41,642 bases of DNA from Muribaculum sp. (lineage in GTDB: Bacteria; Bacillota; Clostridia; Lachnospirales; Lachnospiraceae). Made by a program: the position numbers and the translations under genes. Shown piece by piece: positions 7,667-16,864 of this stretch (within the stretch, counting starts at the first letter, position 1; every line of letters begins with the position of its first letter). The notes beneath the pieces were generated by a model, which worked only from the letters and a program-made list of their open reading frames with translations, made no database searches and was not told the DNA's origin. The stretch lies in NCBI GenBank assembly GCA_023663735.1, contig JAMPGV010000022.1, forward strand, positions 1 through 41,642. Direction: 5' to 3'.

Positions 7667-7757
7667 GAACAATAGAGACAGAACAATAGAGACAGAACAA
7701 TAGAGACAGGATCATAGAAACGGGTCAATAAAATAGACAGAAACAGGACAATAGGAC
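7667..7757 (+). repeat. Tandem 14-bp repeat array before argJ
   Basis: Three perfect, adjacent copies of GAACAATAGAGACA (7667-7708) are followed by degenerate copies (GGATCATAGAAACGG, GACAGAAACAG, GACAATAGGACAG) up to the argJ SD. The argJ start itself sits in GGAACAATGAG, a near copy of the unit's GGAACAATAGAG. The 194-bp gap between the GNAT gene and argJ holds nothing else I can see. Confidence 0.9.
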
Positions 7758-7778
7758 AGGAAAGGAAGGCACGGAACA

Positions 7779-9014
7779 ATGAGTGCGAAGATCAAGCAGA
7801 TTGAGGGCGGCGTCACTGCGGCGAGGGGATTTTGTGCAGCCGGGGCGGAGGCTGGCGTGAAGTATCAAAATCGGAAGGATATGGCGCTGATTTACAGTAC
7901 CGTCCCCTGCCGCGCGGCGGGGACATTTACCAGCAATGTGGTGAAAGCGGCTCCCGTACTCTGGGACAAGAAAATCGTGGAGCAGTCCGCCTATGCGCAG
8001 GCCGTTGTGGCCAACTCCGGCATTGCCAACGCCTGTACGGGAAAACAGGGTCTGGAGGCCTGTGAGGAGACTGCGGCCTGTGCGGGAAAGCTCTTGGGGA
8101 TTCCTGCGGACGCGGTGTTTGTGGCTTCCACGGGCGTCATCGGGATGCAGCTTCCCATGGACAGAATCCGCGCCGGTGTGGAGAAGCTTGCGTCTGCCAA
8201 GGCGGACACTTTGGAGGCGGGGCTGGACGCTGCCAAGGCCATCATGACCACGGACACGGTGCATAAACAGATTGCGCTGGAGGTGGAGATCGGCGGCAAG
8301 ACCGTAACCATGGGCGGTATGTGCAAGGGTTCCGGCATGATTCATCCCAATATGTGTACCATGCTGGGATTCGTGACGACAGATGCGAACATTTCCAAAG
8401 AGATGCTGCAAAAGGCGCTTCGTGCGGATGTGGTGGATTCCTTCAATATGATCAGCGTGGACGGGGACACTTCCACCAACGATACCTTGCTGGTGCTGGC
8501 AAACGGGCTGGCGGGCAATGCAGAGATTGCGGGGGAAGGCGCGGACTACGACGCGTTCTGCGAGGCGCTGCATGTGATTACCGCCTATCTGGCGAAAAAG
8601 ATGGCGGGGGACGGCGAGGGGGCTACGGCTCTGTTCGAGTGCCGCGTTGTGGGGGCGGACACCAAGGAACACGCCCGCACGCTGGCCAAAGCCGTGATTT
8701 GTTCTTCTTTGACCAAGGCGGCCATCTTCGGCCACGATGCTAACTGGGGGCGGATTCTCTGTGCGCTGGGCTATTCGGGCGTGCAGTTCGATCCGGATCA
8801 AGTGGATCTGTATTTTATGAGCGAAAGCGGGAAGCTGCATATTTTCGGCGGCGGAACGGCCTGCGGTTACAGCGAGGAGGAGGCGACGAAAATCCTCTCA
8901 GACCCGGAGGTGACCGTGCTGGCGGATATGCACATGGGAGACGCCGAGGCCACGGCCTGGGGATGTGATTTGAGCTATGATTATGTGAAAATCAATGCGG
9001 ACTACCGCAGCTAG
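7779..9014 (+). CDS. argJ: Glutamate N-acetyltransferase / amino-acid acetyltransferase
   Basis: ArgJ moves the acetyl group from N-acetylornithine to glutamate, closing the cyclic ornithine pathway. Some versions also use acetyl-CoA. The 411-residue proenzyme cleaves itself before a Thr that becomes the nucleophile of the beta chain. Here that is Thr194 in IHPNMCTMLGF; the residue before it is Cys193 where Ala or Gly is more usual. FTSNVVKAAPV, NSGIANACTGKQG and the late ANWGRILCALGYSG are all family marks. AGGAAAGGAAGG precedes the ATG. The 14-bp tandem array runs almost to this SD. Single- or dual-function type cannot be decided. Confidence 0.96.
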   Translation: MSAKIKQIEGGVTAARGFCAAGAEAGVKYQNRKDMALIYSTVPCRAAGTFTSNVVKAAPVLWDKKIVEQSAYAQAVVANSGIANACTGKQGLEACEETAACAGKLLGIPADAVFVASTGVIGMQLPMDRIRAGVEKLASAKADTLEAGLDAAKAIMTTDTVHKQIALEVEIGGKTVTMGGMCKGSGMIHPNMCTMLGFVTTDANISKEMLQKALRADVVDSFNMISVDGDTSTNDTLLVLANGLAGNAEIAGEGADYDAFCEALHVITAYLAKKMAGDGEGATALFECRVVGADTKEHARTLAKAVICSSLTKAAIFGHDANWGRILCALGYSGVQFDPDQVDLYFMSESGKLHIFGGGTACGYSEEEATKILSDPEVTVLADMHMGDAEATAWGCDLSYDYVKINADYRS

Positions 9015-9030
9015 GCGCGCCGGGCCGCAG

Positions 9031-9090
9031 GGAATCGGATAGAAAGGAATCGGACAGAAAGGAATTAGACAGAAAGGAATTGGATAGATG
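9031..9090 (+). repeat. Four tandem 15-bp units ending in the argB start codon
   Basis: GGAATCGGATAGAAA (9031-9045), GGAATCGGACAGAAA (9046-9060), GGAATTAGACAGAAA (9061-9075) and GGAATTGGATAGATG (9076-9090). Each junction creates AGAAAGGAAT, an SD-like sequence. The last three bases of the fourth unit are the argB ATG, one base different from the AAA of the other units. Confidence 0.92.
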
Positions 9091-9984
9091 GAAAAAGATA
9101 TGCAGGCAGTTTTAAAGAAAGCGGAGGTACTGATCGAGGCGCTCCCCTACATACAGCAGTTCAACCGCAAGATTATTGTGGTGAAATACGGCGGCAGCGC
9201 CATGAGCAACGAGGAGCTGCAGAAAAACGTCATCAAGGACGTGACGCTCTTAAAACTGGTAGGTTTTAAGCCCATCATCGTACACGGCGGCGGCAAGGAG
9301 ATCAGCCGCTGGGTGGGGAAGGTCGGCAAGGAAGCCCGATTCGTCAACGGTCTGCGGGTCACGGACGAAGAGACCATGGAGATTGCCGAGATGGTGCTGG
9401 GCAAAGTCAATAAAAGTCTGGTGTCCATGGTGCAGGAACTGGGCGTAAAAGCTGTGGGAATCAGCGGCAAGGACGGCGGGCTGCTGAAGGTGGAGAAAAA
9501 GTATGCCGGAGGGGAGGATATCGGCTTTGTGGGCGATATCACGGAAGTGGATCCCAAGGTGTTGTACGATCTGCTGGAGAAGGATTTCCTGCCCATTGTC
9601 GCGCCCATCGGGCTGGACGAGTGCTTTCAGACCTATAATATCAATGCGGACGATGCGGCCTGCGCCATTGCCAAGGCTGTGGGAGCCGACAAGCTGGTGT
9701 TTCTCACGGACATCGAGGGACTCTACAGGGATGTGGAGGACAAGTCCTCCTTTATCTCCAGACTCAGCGCCAGTCAGGCGGACGAACTGATCGAGGGCGG
9801 ATACATCGGCGGCGGTATGCTGCCCAAGCTGGCAAACTGTACCTCGGCCATCCGCAACGGCGTGAACCGCGTACATATTCTGGACGGCAGAATCCCCCAC
9901 TGTCTGCTGTTGGAGATTTTCACCAACGAAGGTGTGGGGACGGCAATCATTGCGGATGAGGATCGGGAGAAATTGTTGAAGTAA
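9088..9984 (+). CDS. argB: Acetylglutamate kinase
   Basis: ArgB phosphorylates N-acetylglutamate, the second pathway step and, in cyclic-pathway bacteria, often the arginine-inhibited one. The 298-residue product contains the amino-acid kinase motifs [11 protein letters not shown] (phosphate-binding Lys), [23 protein letters not shown] and [13 protein letters not shown], with a C-terminal GGMLPKL. The N-terminal extension (about 25 residues with a helical stretch, [12 protein letters not shown]) is the kind linked to hexamer formation and arginine inhibition in family members. The start overlaps the last 15-bp repeat unit, with AAAGGA 10 nt upstream. A second ATG lies at 9103. Confidence 0.96.
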   Translation: MEKDMQAVLKKAEVLIEALPYIQQFNRKIIVVKYGGSAMSNEELQKNVIKDVTLLKLVGFKPIIVHGGGKEISRWVGKVGKEARFVNGLRVTDEETMEIAEMVLGKVNKSLVSMVQELGVKAVGISGKDGGLLKVEKKYAGGEDIGFVGDITEVDPKVLYDLLEKDFLPIVAPIGLDECFQTYNINADDAACAIAKAVGADKLVFLTDIEGLYRDVEDKSSFISRLSASQADELIEGGYIGGGMLPKLANCTSAIRNGVNRVHILDGRIPHCLLLEIFTNEGVGTAIIADEDREKLLK

Positions 9985-10007
9985 AACAAGGAATGCGAGG
10001 GATCAGT

Positions 10008-11195
10008 ATGAACAGGCAGGAATATATCGAGGAAGCGGAGCAGGATCTGCTCCATACCTATAATCGGTACCAGATCGTTCTGGACAGAGGGGAGGGCGTA
10101 TATCTCTACGATACGGACGGCAAAAAGTATCTGGATTTTGTGGCGGGTATAGCCGTGTTTGCTTTGGGGTATCATTATCCCGGATACGACGAGGCGTTGA
10201 AGGCGCAGATCGACAAGCTGATCCACACCTCCAACTATTATTATAACGTACCCGCGATTCAGGCGGCGGCAAAGGTGAAAGAGGTTTCCGGCATGGACCG
10301 GGTGTTTTTCACGAATTCCGGGGCGGAGGCGCTGGAGGGTGCAATTAAAGCCGCCAAAAAGTACGCGTGGCTCAACGACGGCGCGCATGACCATGAGATC
10401 GTCGCCATGAATCATTCGTTTCACGGCAGAACCATGGGCGCGCTGGCAGTTACCGGCAATTCCAAATACCGGGAGCCGTTTGAGCCGTTGATCGGCACGG
10501 TGAAATTTGCGGATCTCAATGATTTCGACAGTGTGGAGCGGTGCGTGACGGACAAGACCTGTGCGGTGATTCTGGAGCCTGTGCAGGGCGAGGGCGGACT
10601 GTTTCCTGCCACGGAGGAGTTTTTGCGCAAGGTTCGGGCGCTGTGCGACGAGAAGGATATCCTGCTGATTTTTGACGAGGTGCAGTGCGGCATGGGGCGT
10701 ACCGGAACCATGTACGCATGGCAGCGTTACGGTGTCAAACCGGACATTATGACTACCGCAAAGGCGCTGGGCTGCGGCGTGCCTGTGGGCGCTTTCTTGA
10801 TGACGGAGCGCGTGGCCCAGCATTCCCTGACCAGCGGCGACCACGGCACCACTTACGGGGGGAATCCTTTGGCGGCGGCGGCTGTGGGAAAAGTGCTGGA
10901 AATCTATGAGCGGGACAAAATCGTGGATCATGTGAATGCAGTCGCTCCGTATCTGCAAAAGCGCTTGACAGAGCTTGCGGATCAATACGACTGCATCCTT
11001 GAACACAGAGGCGTGGGACTGATGCAGGGGCTGGTGTTTGACCGTCCGGTGGGAGAAATCATCACCGAGGCGGCGGGGAAAGGACTTCTGCTGATCAACG
11101 CGGGTCCTAATATCATCCGTTTTGTGCCTCCCCTCATTCTTACCGAGCGGCATATCGACGACATGGCCGCAATTTTGGACTCTTGTATTCGGTAA
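10008..11195 (+). CDS. argD: Acetylornithine aminotransferase
   Basis: ArgD is a PLP enzyme of the class III aminotransferases, converting N-acetylglutamate semialdehyde to N-acetylornithine. The 395-residue product has LDFVAGIAVFALGYHYPGY, the phosphate-binding SGAEALEGAIK, the HSFHGRTMGAL loop, the cofactor-ring Asp in LIFDEVQCGMGRTG, and the Schiff-base Lys252 in TTAKALGCG. An ATG at 9993 precedes it after AAGGA, but the start at 10008 gives the family length. It lies 23 bp after argB in the same operon. Its last codons (ATT CGG TAA) are the first unit of a tandem repeat array running into the intergenic space. Confidence 0.96.
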   Translation: MNRQEYIEEAEQDLLHTYNRYQIVLDRGEGVYLYDTDGKKYLDFVAGIAVFALGYHYPGYDEALKAQIDKLIHTSNYYYNVPAIQAAAKVKEVSGMDRVFFTNSGAEALEGAIKAAKKYAWLNDGAHDHEIVAMNHSFHGRTMGALAVTGNSKYREPFEPLIGTVKFADLNDFDSVERCVTDKTCAVILEPVQGEGGLFPATEEFLRKVRALCDEKDILLIFDEVQCGMGRTGTMYAWQRYGVKPDIMTTAKALGCGVPVGAFLMTERVAQHSLTSGDHGTTYGGNPLAAAAVGKVLEIYERDKIVDHVNAVAPYLQKRLTELADQYDCILEHRGVGLMQGLVFDRPVGEIITEAAGKGLLLINAGPNIIRFVPPLILTERHIDDMAAILDSCIR

Positions 11196-11258
11196 AGAGA
11201 ATTTGGCAAGGAGGATTCGGTAAGGGAAATTCGCTCAAAGAAAATTCGGTAAAGAAGG
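11187..11258 (+). repeat. Five degenerate 14-15 bp units crossing the argD stop codon
   Basis: ATTCGGTAAAGAGA (11187-11200), ATTTGGCAAGGAGG (11201-11214), ATTCGGTAAGGGAA (11215-11228), ATTCGCTCAAAGAAA (11229-11243) and ATTCGGTAAAGAAGG (11244-11258). The first unit is the last two codons plus stop of argD, so the stop-codon region appears to have been copied downstream. Several units contain SD-like AAGGAGG or AAGAAGGAG. Confidence 0.85.
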
Positions 11259-11304
11259 AGAAGGAAGCAGAAAGCCGGGGAAGATTTTTGAACAGGGAGA
11301 AACC

Positions 11305-12699
11305 ATGCATTTAAAAAATAGAATTTTGATGATACTGGCCGTGGTGTGCGGTACCGCTTTGGTGGTGTTTGGCGGCCGGGGGCAGGTGCGGCCCCTCGAA
11401 AGCGCAGACAGTGGGAGTGCGCCGTTTGGCGCCGCCGGCAAAGAAACGCTCTATTTCTGGTATACGGACGAAAGTATGAGCAGCTTTATCAACAGCGCCG
11501 CGGTGGCTTTCGGCGAGGAGAGGGGAGTGCGCGTGATTCCCGTGCTGACCGCCGAGAGCGCCTATCTGGAGGCGTTGAACCGGGCGTCTCTGCACACGGA
11601 ACAGGTGCCGGATCTGTATCTGATCGGCAATGATTCTCTGGAGAAGGCTTATCTGGCAGGGCTTGCCTGTGAGATCCGGGACGAGGGAAATGTGTGCAGC
11701 GAGGACAACTTTCCCGCCGCTGCGTTGAACGCGGTGCGCTGTAACGGGAAAACGATTGCCTATCCCTTATATTTTGAGACTAGCGCGCTGGTGTACAATG
11801 AGAGCTATCTGGTGGAGTGGGCGCTTCAGCAGGCGGAAAAAGAGCTGTCCGGCGGCGAGGACGGAGACGGGGCGGCCGGTGCGCAGGGGCAGACGGCGGA
11901 GCCGGAGGAAGTGGAGGCGCTGGCGGCCCAATATCTGGCGAACGGGATTCCGGACACCCTGGACGATATTCTGAATATTGCGGATACTTTCGACGCGCCG
12001 GAGGGCGTGGAAATGATGAAATGGGATGTATCGGACATTTTCTACAACTATTGGATCGTGGGAAGATATCTTGTGGTGGGCGGTGCGGCAGGAGACGATG
12101 AACAGAAGATTCACATTGACAATGCGGAGGTGGTGCAGTGTCTGGAAGTCTATCAAGCGCTGAATCAGTTTTTTTCCATGGAATCGGACACGATCACTTA
12201 TGAATCAGTCATACAGGATTTTATCGACGGCAAAATCATGTTTACCGTGGCCACCACGGATGTGCTGGCTCGTTTGGAGGCGGCCAAAGCGGACGGCAGC
12301 TTTCCGTATGAGTATGGCATTGCGGTGATGCCGGAGGTGAGCGGGGAACTGCAGAGCGCGTCCCTGTCCGTGACCGGGGCGGTGGTGGTGAACGGCTATT
12401 CCGGCCATAGGGAACTGGCGGACGAGTTTGCGGCTTATCTGGCGGACGATTGCGCGGAGGAACTCTATGCGCGGGCGGGGAAACTGCCTGCCAGAAACGA
12501 TACGGATGCGGAAAACGATGCGGTGCAGATCTTCAAGCTGGAATATGCGGACAGTGTGTCGCTGCCCAAGCTGATCGAGACAGGCAACTTCTGGCTGCAG
12601 ATGGAAGTGCTGTTTTCCAAAGTTTGGAACGGAGCGGATGTGGAGACGCTGGTGCGGGAGCTGGCGGCGCAGATCGCCGTGCAGACGGCGGCGCCGTAG
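11305..12699 (+). CDS. Extracellular solute-binding protein (sugar ABC transporter type)
   Basis: A 464-residue secreted protein with a hydrophobic N-terminal segment (residues ~6-24, ILMILAVVCGTALVVFGG). The Cys there (AVVC) is a poor lipobox, so anchoring is uncertain. Mature family marks are the first beta strand ETLYFWYTDESM, VPDLYLIGNDSLEKAY, ALVYNESYL, and the late DFIDGKIMFTVATTDVLARL, where family 1 binding proteins usually have GKAAM. An acidic, glycine-rich insert (about residues 182-203) looks disordered. The fold suggests carbohydrate or oligosaccharide binding, but no permease or ATPase is beside it and the ligand is unknown. GGGAG precedes the ATG, and it may be read from the arg operon. 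Confidence 0.85.
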   Translation: MHLKNRILMILAVVCGTALVVFGGRGQVRPLESADSGSAPFGAAGKETLYFWYTDESMSSFINSAAVAFGEERGVRVIPVLTAESAYLEALNRASLHTEQVPDLYLIGNDSLEKAYLAGLACEIRDEGNVCSEDNFPAAALNAVRCNGKTIAYPLYFETSALVYNESYLVEWALQQAEKELSGGEDGDGAAGAQGQTAEPEEVEALAAQYLANGIPDTLDDILNIADTFDAPEGVEMMKWDVSDIFYNYWIVGRYLVVGGAAGDDEQKIHIDNAEVVQCLEVYQALNQFFSMESDTITYESVIQDFIDGKIMFTVATTDVLARLEAAKADGSFPYEYGIAVMPEVSGELQSASLSVTGAVVVNGYSGHRELADEFAAYLADDCAEELYARAGKLPARNDTDAENDAVQIFKLEYADSVSLPKLIETGNFWLQMEVLFSKVWNGADVETLVRELAAQIAVQTAAP

Positions 12700-12726
12700 G
12701 AAGAGACGGATGATATGAGAGGAAAG

Positions 12727-12756
12727 TAGCGTGGGCGCTTGCGTCCGCGCTATTTT
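12727..12756 (+). terminator. Intrinsic terminator after the solute-binding protein gene
   Basis: TAGCGTGGGC (12727-12736) pairs with GTCCGCGCTA (12743-12752), with two G-T pairs, around a 6-nt loop, followed by TTTT. It would end the arg operon/binding-protein transcript. Confidence 0.75.
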
Positions 12757-12825
12757 GGTATAAGGGAAGTCGTCGTAGGGAAAGCTACTCTCTAGGGAAT
12801 TTCTAGCAGAGAGAGGAGTATCGAG

Positions 12826-13260
12826 ATGATGGTTGGTTTATTGATCGCGTTGCTATCGGGCGCGCTGATGAGCGTGCAAGGTATCTTTAACACAAAGGTC
12901 ACGGAGTCCTCGGGGATCTGGAGCGCCAGCGCCTTTGTGCAGTTTTCCGCACTGATCGTCTGTCTGGGAGCGTGGCTGTGTATGGAGCGGGGGCCGCTTA
13001 CGCAGGTGTTCTCCGTACAGCCGAAGTATATGCTCTTGGGCGGAGTCATCGGCGCTTTTATCACCTACACGGTGATCCGCAGCATGGATCTGCTGGGACC
13101 CGCCAAGGCTGTGATGCTGATCGTGACGGCGCAGCTGGCCGTGGCTTATGTCATCGAGCTTTTGGGATGGTTCGGCGTGGAGAAACAGCCGTGGGAGTGG
13201 CGTAAAGCGATCGGCATGGCGGTGGCTGTCGCGGGGATTATCTTATTTAAATGGAAATAA
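12826..13260 (+). CDS. Small DMT-superfamily membrane protein (YdcZ/DUF606 type)
   Basis: A 144-residue integral membrane protein with about five hydrophobic helices (~2-22, 33-53, 64-84, 94-116, 125-143). It starts MMVGLLIALLSGALMSVQGIFNTK, the DUF606 N-terminal pattern (a small-residue-rich helix, then Q/N-containing loop), and contains GGVIGAFITYTVIRSM. These half-size DMT proteins usually dimerise and are presumed exporters of unknown small molecules. GAGAGGAG precedes the ATG. It stands alone between a terminator and the promoter of the hybrid kinase. Confidence 0.85.
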   Translation: MMVGLLIALLSGALMSVQGIFNTKVTESSGIWSASAFVQFSALIVCLGAWLCMERGPLTQVFSVQPKYMLLGGVIGAFITYTVIRSMDLLGPAKAVMLIVTAQLAVAYVIELLGWFGVEKQPWEWRKAIGMAVAVAGIILFKWK

Positions 13261-13288
13261 AAACAGAAAATTGGAATCGGGAACCATA

Positions 13289-13317
13289 TTGATTTGTGCT
13301 TCTTTCGGTAGTATAAT
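13289..13317 (+). promoter_or_regulatory. Promoter of the hybrid histidine kinase gene
   Basis: TTGATT (13289-13294), a 17-bp spacer, then a perfect TATAAT (13312-13317). The predicted start is about 58 nt before the ATG at 13382. This supports translation from 13382 rather than from in-frame codons further upstream. Confidence 0.75.
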
Positions 13318-13381
13318 GCATATGATTAGGAAAGCACAGCCCCCTGTATACGGGCAGAAACGGCTCGAGGAGATACATCAG

Positions 13382-16300
13382 ATGAAGAAGAAAAAATCGT
13401 TACGGCAGGTCGTATATGTTTTGGTTTTATTGGCGGCAATCATGGTCTTGTTCCAGTGGTATACCGCGCAGAACAAACACCGCATCGAGGAGCGGAACAA
13501 AAATTATGCCGCGGATGCGGCGCAGATCAAGGCGCTGCAGATCAATAACGAGTTAAACAGCGCGTTGGGCAGGATCAGAACCTATGCCTATTTTGTGAGC
13601 GAGGGACTGGATCAGCCGACGGTCACGGCGCGGATGTTGAAAGAGATGGACAAGAATACGTCGTTTGATTCGGTGCTGTTTACGGATACCGAAGGAATCG
13701 ATCATGCGCCGGACGGCCGGACCGCCAATGCGGTAAATCGTATTTTTTACACCGCCGGCCTACAGGGGCAAAGCGATACCGCTATTGTTTTTGATTCCTA
13801 CTTTTTTAATGAAACGATGGCCTGTTTTTATGCGCCCGTCCGCTATGAGGGGGAGATTATCGGGGTGCTGCGGGGAACTTATCTGGCGGAGGAATATCTG
13901 CGGGATATGCTTGTCACCACCTATTTCGGCGAGATGGCGGATGTGTTCCTCTGTACGCCGGAAGGGCGGGTGATCGCCAGTTCCAACGATGGAATTTACA
14001 CAGGACATCTGATTGATTATTTGATGCGGACGGAAGTGATCGACGAGAAGACTGCGGCCGCGGCCAAAGATGTTTTTGCGCATGGCGGGAGCGGCGCTTT
14101 TATCTGTGATTCCCGCTGCAAAACGGACAATATCTGCGTGACCTGTCTGCCGGACAACGAATACGTTTTGGTGCAGACGTTCCCCAAGAGTGTCACGCAG
14201 GACATGATCCGCGCGGAAAATCTGGTGGGCATAAGGCTGGAGACCGTGTTGATCTGCCTGTTTATCCTTTATATTGTCACGCTGCTCATCGAAGCCGGAC
14301 GCGACAAGAAGAAACTGAAACAGGAAAATCAGGAGATGAGTTATATCATCGACGGCGTCAATACGCTCTTTACCCGTTTTGCGATGATCGATCTGGAGGC
14401 GGATACCTACCAGTATTTGGCGGGGACGAAACCGGAGGACAGCGGGATTGCGGTCAGCGGCAGCTATCAGGCGCTGGCGGTTCATCTGTGTTCGATTCTG
14501 CTGGAGGAGAGCGCGCGGGAATCGTTTGCCCGGGCGATAGAGCCGGAAGCGTTGATCGCGGCGTTAGACGGCCACAGCGACGTGCGTTTTGAATGCCATG
14601 TGCGGCGCGGCAATAAGGTGGAGTGGGAGCATGTGAATGTGATCTGTCTGGAGCGGAAGGACGGAAAGGCGAGCAAGGTTCTGTTTACGCGCCAGAACAT
14701 CACGGAGATCAAGGAGCGGGAACTGCTCATTCATGCCGAAATGTCCCTTGCGGACCGCAAGGAGAGGCAGTATCGAATCGCCATCACCGCCAATGCTTTC
14801 TGCACATTTGAGTTCAATCTGACCAAGGATCTGATCGAGCAGGACATTGTGCGCATGGCGGACGGACAGCCCATCTCCCTGTTAGAGCGGGCAGGACTGA
14901 AGGCTCCGTGCAAAGCCTCCGAATGTTTTGAACAGTGGAAACAGTTTGTTTTGGAGGAGTCTCTGGAGGAGTATTGCCGCGAAGTGACCGTGGAACATCT
15001 GCGGGAGCGCTTTGAACAAGGCGATGCGGAAGTGGACGTGGATTATTGGGGCAAAGCCGGGGACGGGAAGGCGATGTGCGTCCGCCAGTCCTTTATCATG
15101 ACGCGGGACAACGACACGGACGACATCATGGTCATGGTGGTGACCAAGGAGATCACGGAACAGGTCAAAAAGCAGAGAGAACAGACGCAGGCGCTGCAGG
15201 ATGCGCTGATACAGGCACAGCACGCCAACCGGGCGAAGACCACCTTCCTCTCCAATATGTCCCATGATATCCGCACGCCCATGAATGCGATTATCGGATT
15301 TGCGACTATTGCCGCCAGCCATATCGACAACAAGGAGCAGGTCAGAGACTGTCTACAGAAAGTGCTTGCTTCCAGCAATCACCTGCTCAGCCTGATTAAC
15401 GATATTCTCGATATGAGCAGGATTGAGAGCGGAAAAGTGCAGATTAAGGAGCAGGAGTGCAATATTTCCGAGATGATGCACAATCTGGTCAGCATCATCC
15501 AGCCTCAGGTGAAGGCCAAGCAGCTGGAGCTGTTTATTGATACCTTCGAGGTGGCCAATGAGGATGTGATTGCCGACGCGCTGAAGATGAATCAGGTGTT
15601 TATCAATCTGTTGAGCAATGCCGTAAAATATACGCCCGCGGGGGGAACCATCTCCTTCCGCATCATGCAGAAGACCACGTTCCGCCATGGATACGGCGAT
15701 TATGTCTTTATCATCAAAGATAACGGCGTGGGAATGTCGCCGGATTTTGTGGGACATATTTTCGAGCCGTTTGAGCGGGAGACCACGGTGACGCAGTCCG
15801 GCATTCAGGGTACGGGGCTGGGCATGGCGATCACGAAAAATATTGTGGAGATGATGAACGGCACCATCCAAGTGGAGAGTGAGGAAGGAAAGGGCAGTAC
15901 CTTCACGGTGGAACTCAGTCTGAAACTGCAGGATGTGGAGAAAAATGCGGAACAGATCAAGGAATTGGAAGGGCTTAGAGCGCTGGTGGTGGACGATGAT
16001 TTCCATGTGTGCGACAGCGTCAGCAAGATGCTCAAGCAGATCGGTATGCGTTCCGAGTGGACGACTTCCGGCAGGGAGGCCGTGTACCGCGCCCAGCTGG
16101 CACATGAGGAAGGGGATTCCTACCATACCTATATCATCGACTGGCAGATGCCGGAGACCAGCGGCGTGGAGACGGCGCGGAAAATCCGCAGCGTGGTCGG
16201 CAAGGAGGCGCCCATTATTATCCTGACCGCATACGACTGGAGCGATATTGAGGAGGATGCGAAAGCGGCAGGCGTCACCGCATTCTGTGCAAAACCTCTC

Positions 16301-16771
16301 TTTCTGTCGGATTTAAAGTCCGCTCTGCTGGCGGCGAACAACCTCATCGACGACGAGGAGAAAACCCCGGTGTGGACACAGGCTGATTTTAGCGGAAAGA
16401 GAATCCTCTTGGTGGAGGATATCGAACTGAACCGGGAGATTGCGGAAGTGATCCTGACGGAGTCCGGGTTTCAGGTGGAGAGTGCGCCGGACGGAACGGA
16501 TGCGGTGGCAATGGTGGAGGCTTCGGACGAATTTTATTACGATGCGGTCCTCATGGATGTGCAGATGCCGATCATGGACGGCTATGAGGCGACCAGAACG
16601 ATCCGGGCTTTGCCGAGGAAGGACGTCAAGACAATGCCGATCATTGCGATGACGGCCAACGCGCTGGAGGAGGACAAGGAGGCGGCGTTAAAGAACGGAA
16701 TGGATGCGCATATTGCGAAGCCGCTGAATATGGATATCTTCATGGAGGTACTCAAACGGTTCTTGAAGTAA
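13382..16771 (+). CDS. Membrane hybrid histidine kinase with two receiver domains
   Basis: A 1129-residue sensor. Order: transmembrane helix 1 (~10-28), an extracytoplasmic sensor of about 250 residues probably of the Cache type, transmembrane helix 2 (~285-304), two PAS-like regions (~320-590), a dimerisation/phosphoacceptor domain with His628 in SNMSHDIRTPMNAIIG, an ATPase domain (NLLSNAVKYTP N-box, DNGVGM, GTGLGM), receiver 1 (Asp920 in IIDWQMPETSG) and receiver 2 (Asp1059 in VLMDVQMPIMDG). In receiver 1 the residue after Asp920 is Trp. GAGGAG lies 9 nt before the ATG at 13382. There is no output domain or cognate regulator next to it, so its target is unknown. Such kinases are common in gut Lachnospiraceae. 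Confidence 0.93.
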   Translation: MKKKKSLRQVVYVLVLLAAIMVLFQWYTAQNKHRIEERNKNYAADAAQIKALQINNELNSALGRIRTYAYFVSEGLDQPTVTARMLKEMDKNTSFDSVLFTDTEGIDHAPDGRTANAVNRIFYTAGLQGQSDTAIVFDSYFFNETMACFYAPVRYEGEIIGVLRGTYLAEEYLRDMLVTTYFGEMADVFLCTPEGRVIASSNDGIYTGHLIDYLMRTEVIDEKTAAAAKDVFAHGGSGAFICDSRCKTDNICVTCLPDNEYVLVQTFPKSVTQDMIRAENLVGIRLETVLICLFILYIVTLLIEAGRDKKKLKQENQEMSYIIDGVNTLFTRFAMIDLEADTYQYLAGTKPEDSGIAVSGSYQALAVHLCSILLEESARESFARAIEPEALIAALDGHSDVRFECHVRRGNKVEWEHVNVICLERKDGKASKVLFTRQNITEIKERELLIHAEMSLADRKERQYRIAITANAFCTFEFNLTKDLIEQDIVRMADGQPISLLERAGLKAPCKASECFEQWKQFVLEESLEEYCREVTVEHLRERFEQGDAEVDVDYWGKAGDGKAMCVRQSFIMTRDNDTDDIMVMVVTKEITEQVKKQREQTQALQDALIQAQHANRAKTTFLSNMSHDIRTPMNAIIGFATIAASHIDNKEQVRDCLQKVLASSNHLLSLINDILDMSRIESGKVQIKEQECNISEMMHNLVSIIQPQVKAKQLELFIDTFEVANEDVIADALKMNQVFINLLSNAVKYTPAGGTISFRIMQKTTFRHGYGDYVFIIKDNGVGMSPDFVGHIFEPFERETTVTQSGIQGTGLGMAITKNIVEMMNGTIQVESEEGKGSTFTVELSLKLQDVEKNAEQIKELEGLRALVVDDDFHVCDSVSKMLKQIGMRSEWTTSGREAVYRAQLAHEEGDSYHTYIIDWQMPETSGVETARKIRSVVGKEAPIIILTAYDWSDIEEDAKAAGVTAFCAKPLFLSDLKSALLAANNLIDDEEKTPVWTQADFSGKRILLVEDIELNREIAEVILTESGFQVESAPDGTDAVAMVEASDEFYYDAVLMDVQMPIMDGYEATRTIRALPRKDVKTMPIIAMTANALEEDKEAALKNGMDAHIAKPLNMDIFMEVLKRFLK

Positions 16772-16820
16772 GGCGGAAGCGGGACTGCAATCAAAATCGG
16801 GATCAGAATCAGAGGAAATG

Positions 16821-16864
16821 TGCTTAGGCTGCGGAGTGATCCGCGGCCTAAGCATATTTTTATT
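16821..16864 (+). terminator. Strong intrinsic terminator after the hybrid kinase gene
   Basis: TGCTTAGGCTGCGGA (16821-16835) pairs over 15 bp (one G-T pair) with TCCGCGGCCTAAGCA (16840-16854) around a GTGA loop, followed by TATTTTTATT. Confidence 0.9.

Noticed and set aside
9031-9090. Tandem units considered as a CRISPR array
   Set aside because: Units are only 14-15 bp, directly adjacent with no spacers, and no cas genes are near.
13148-13381. Upstream extension of the hybrid kinase reading frame
   Set aside because: It overlaps the DMT gene, and the promoter at 13289-13317 plus a good SD point to the ATG at 13382.
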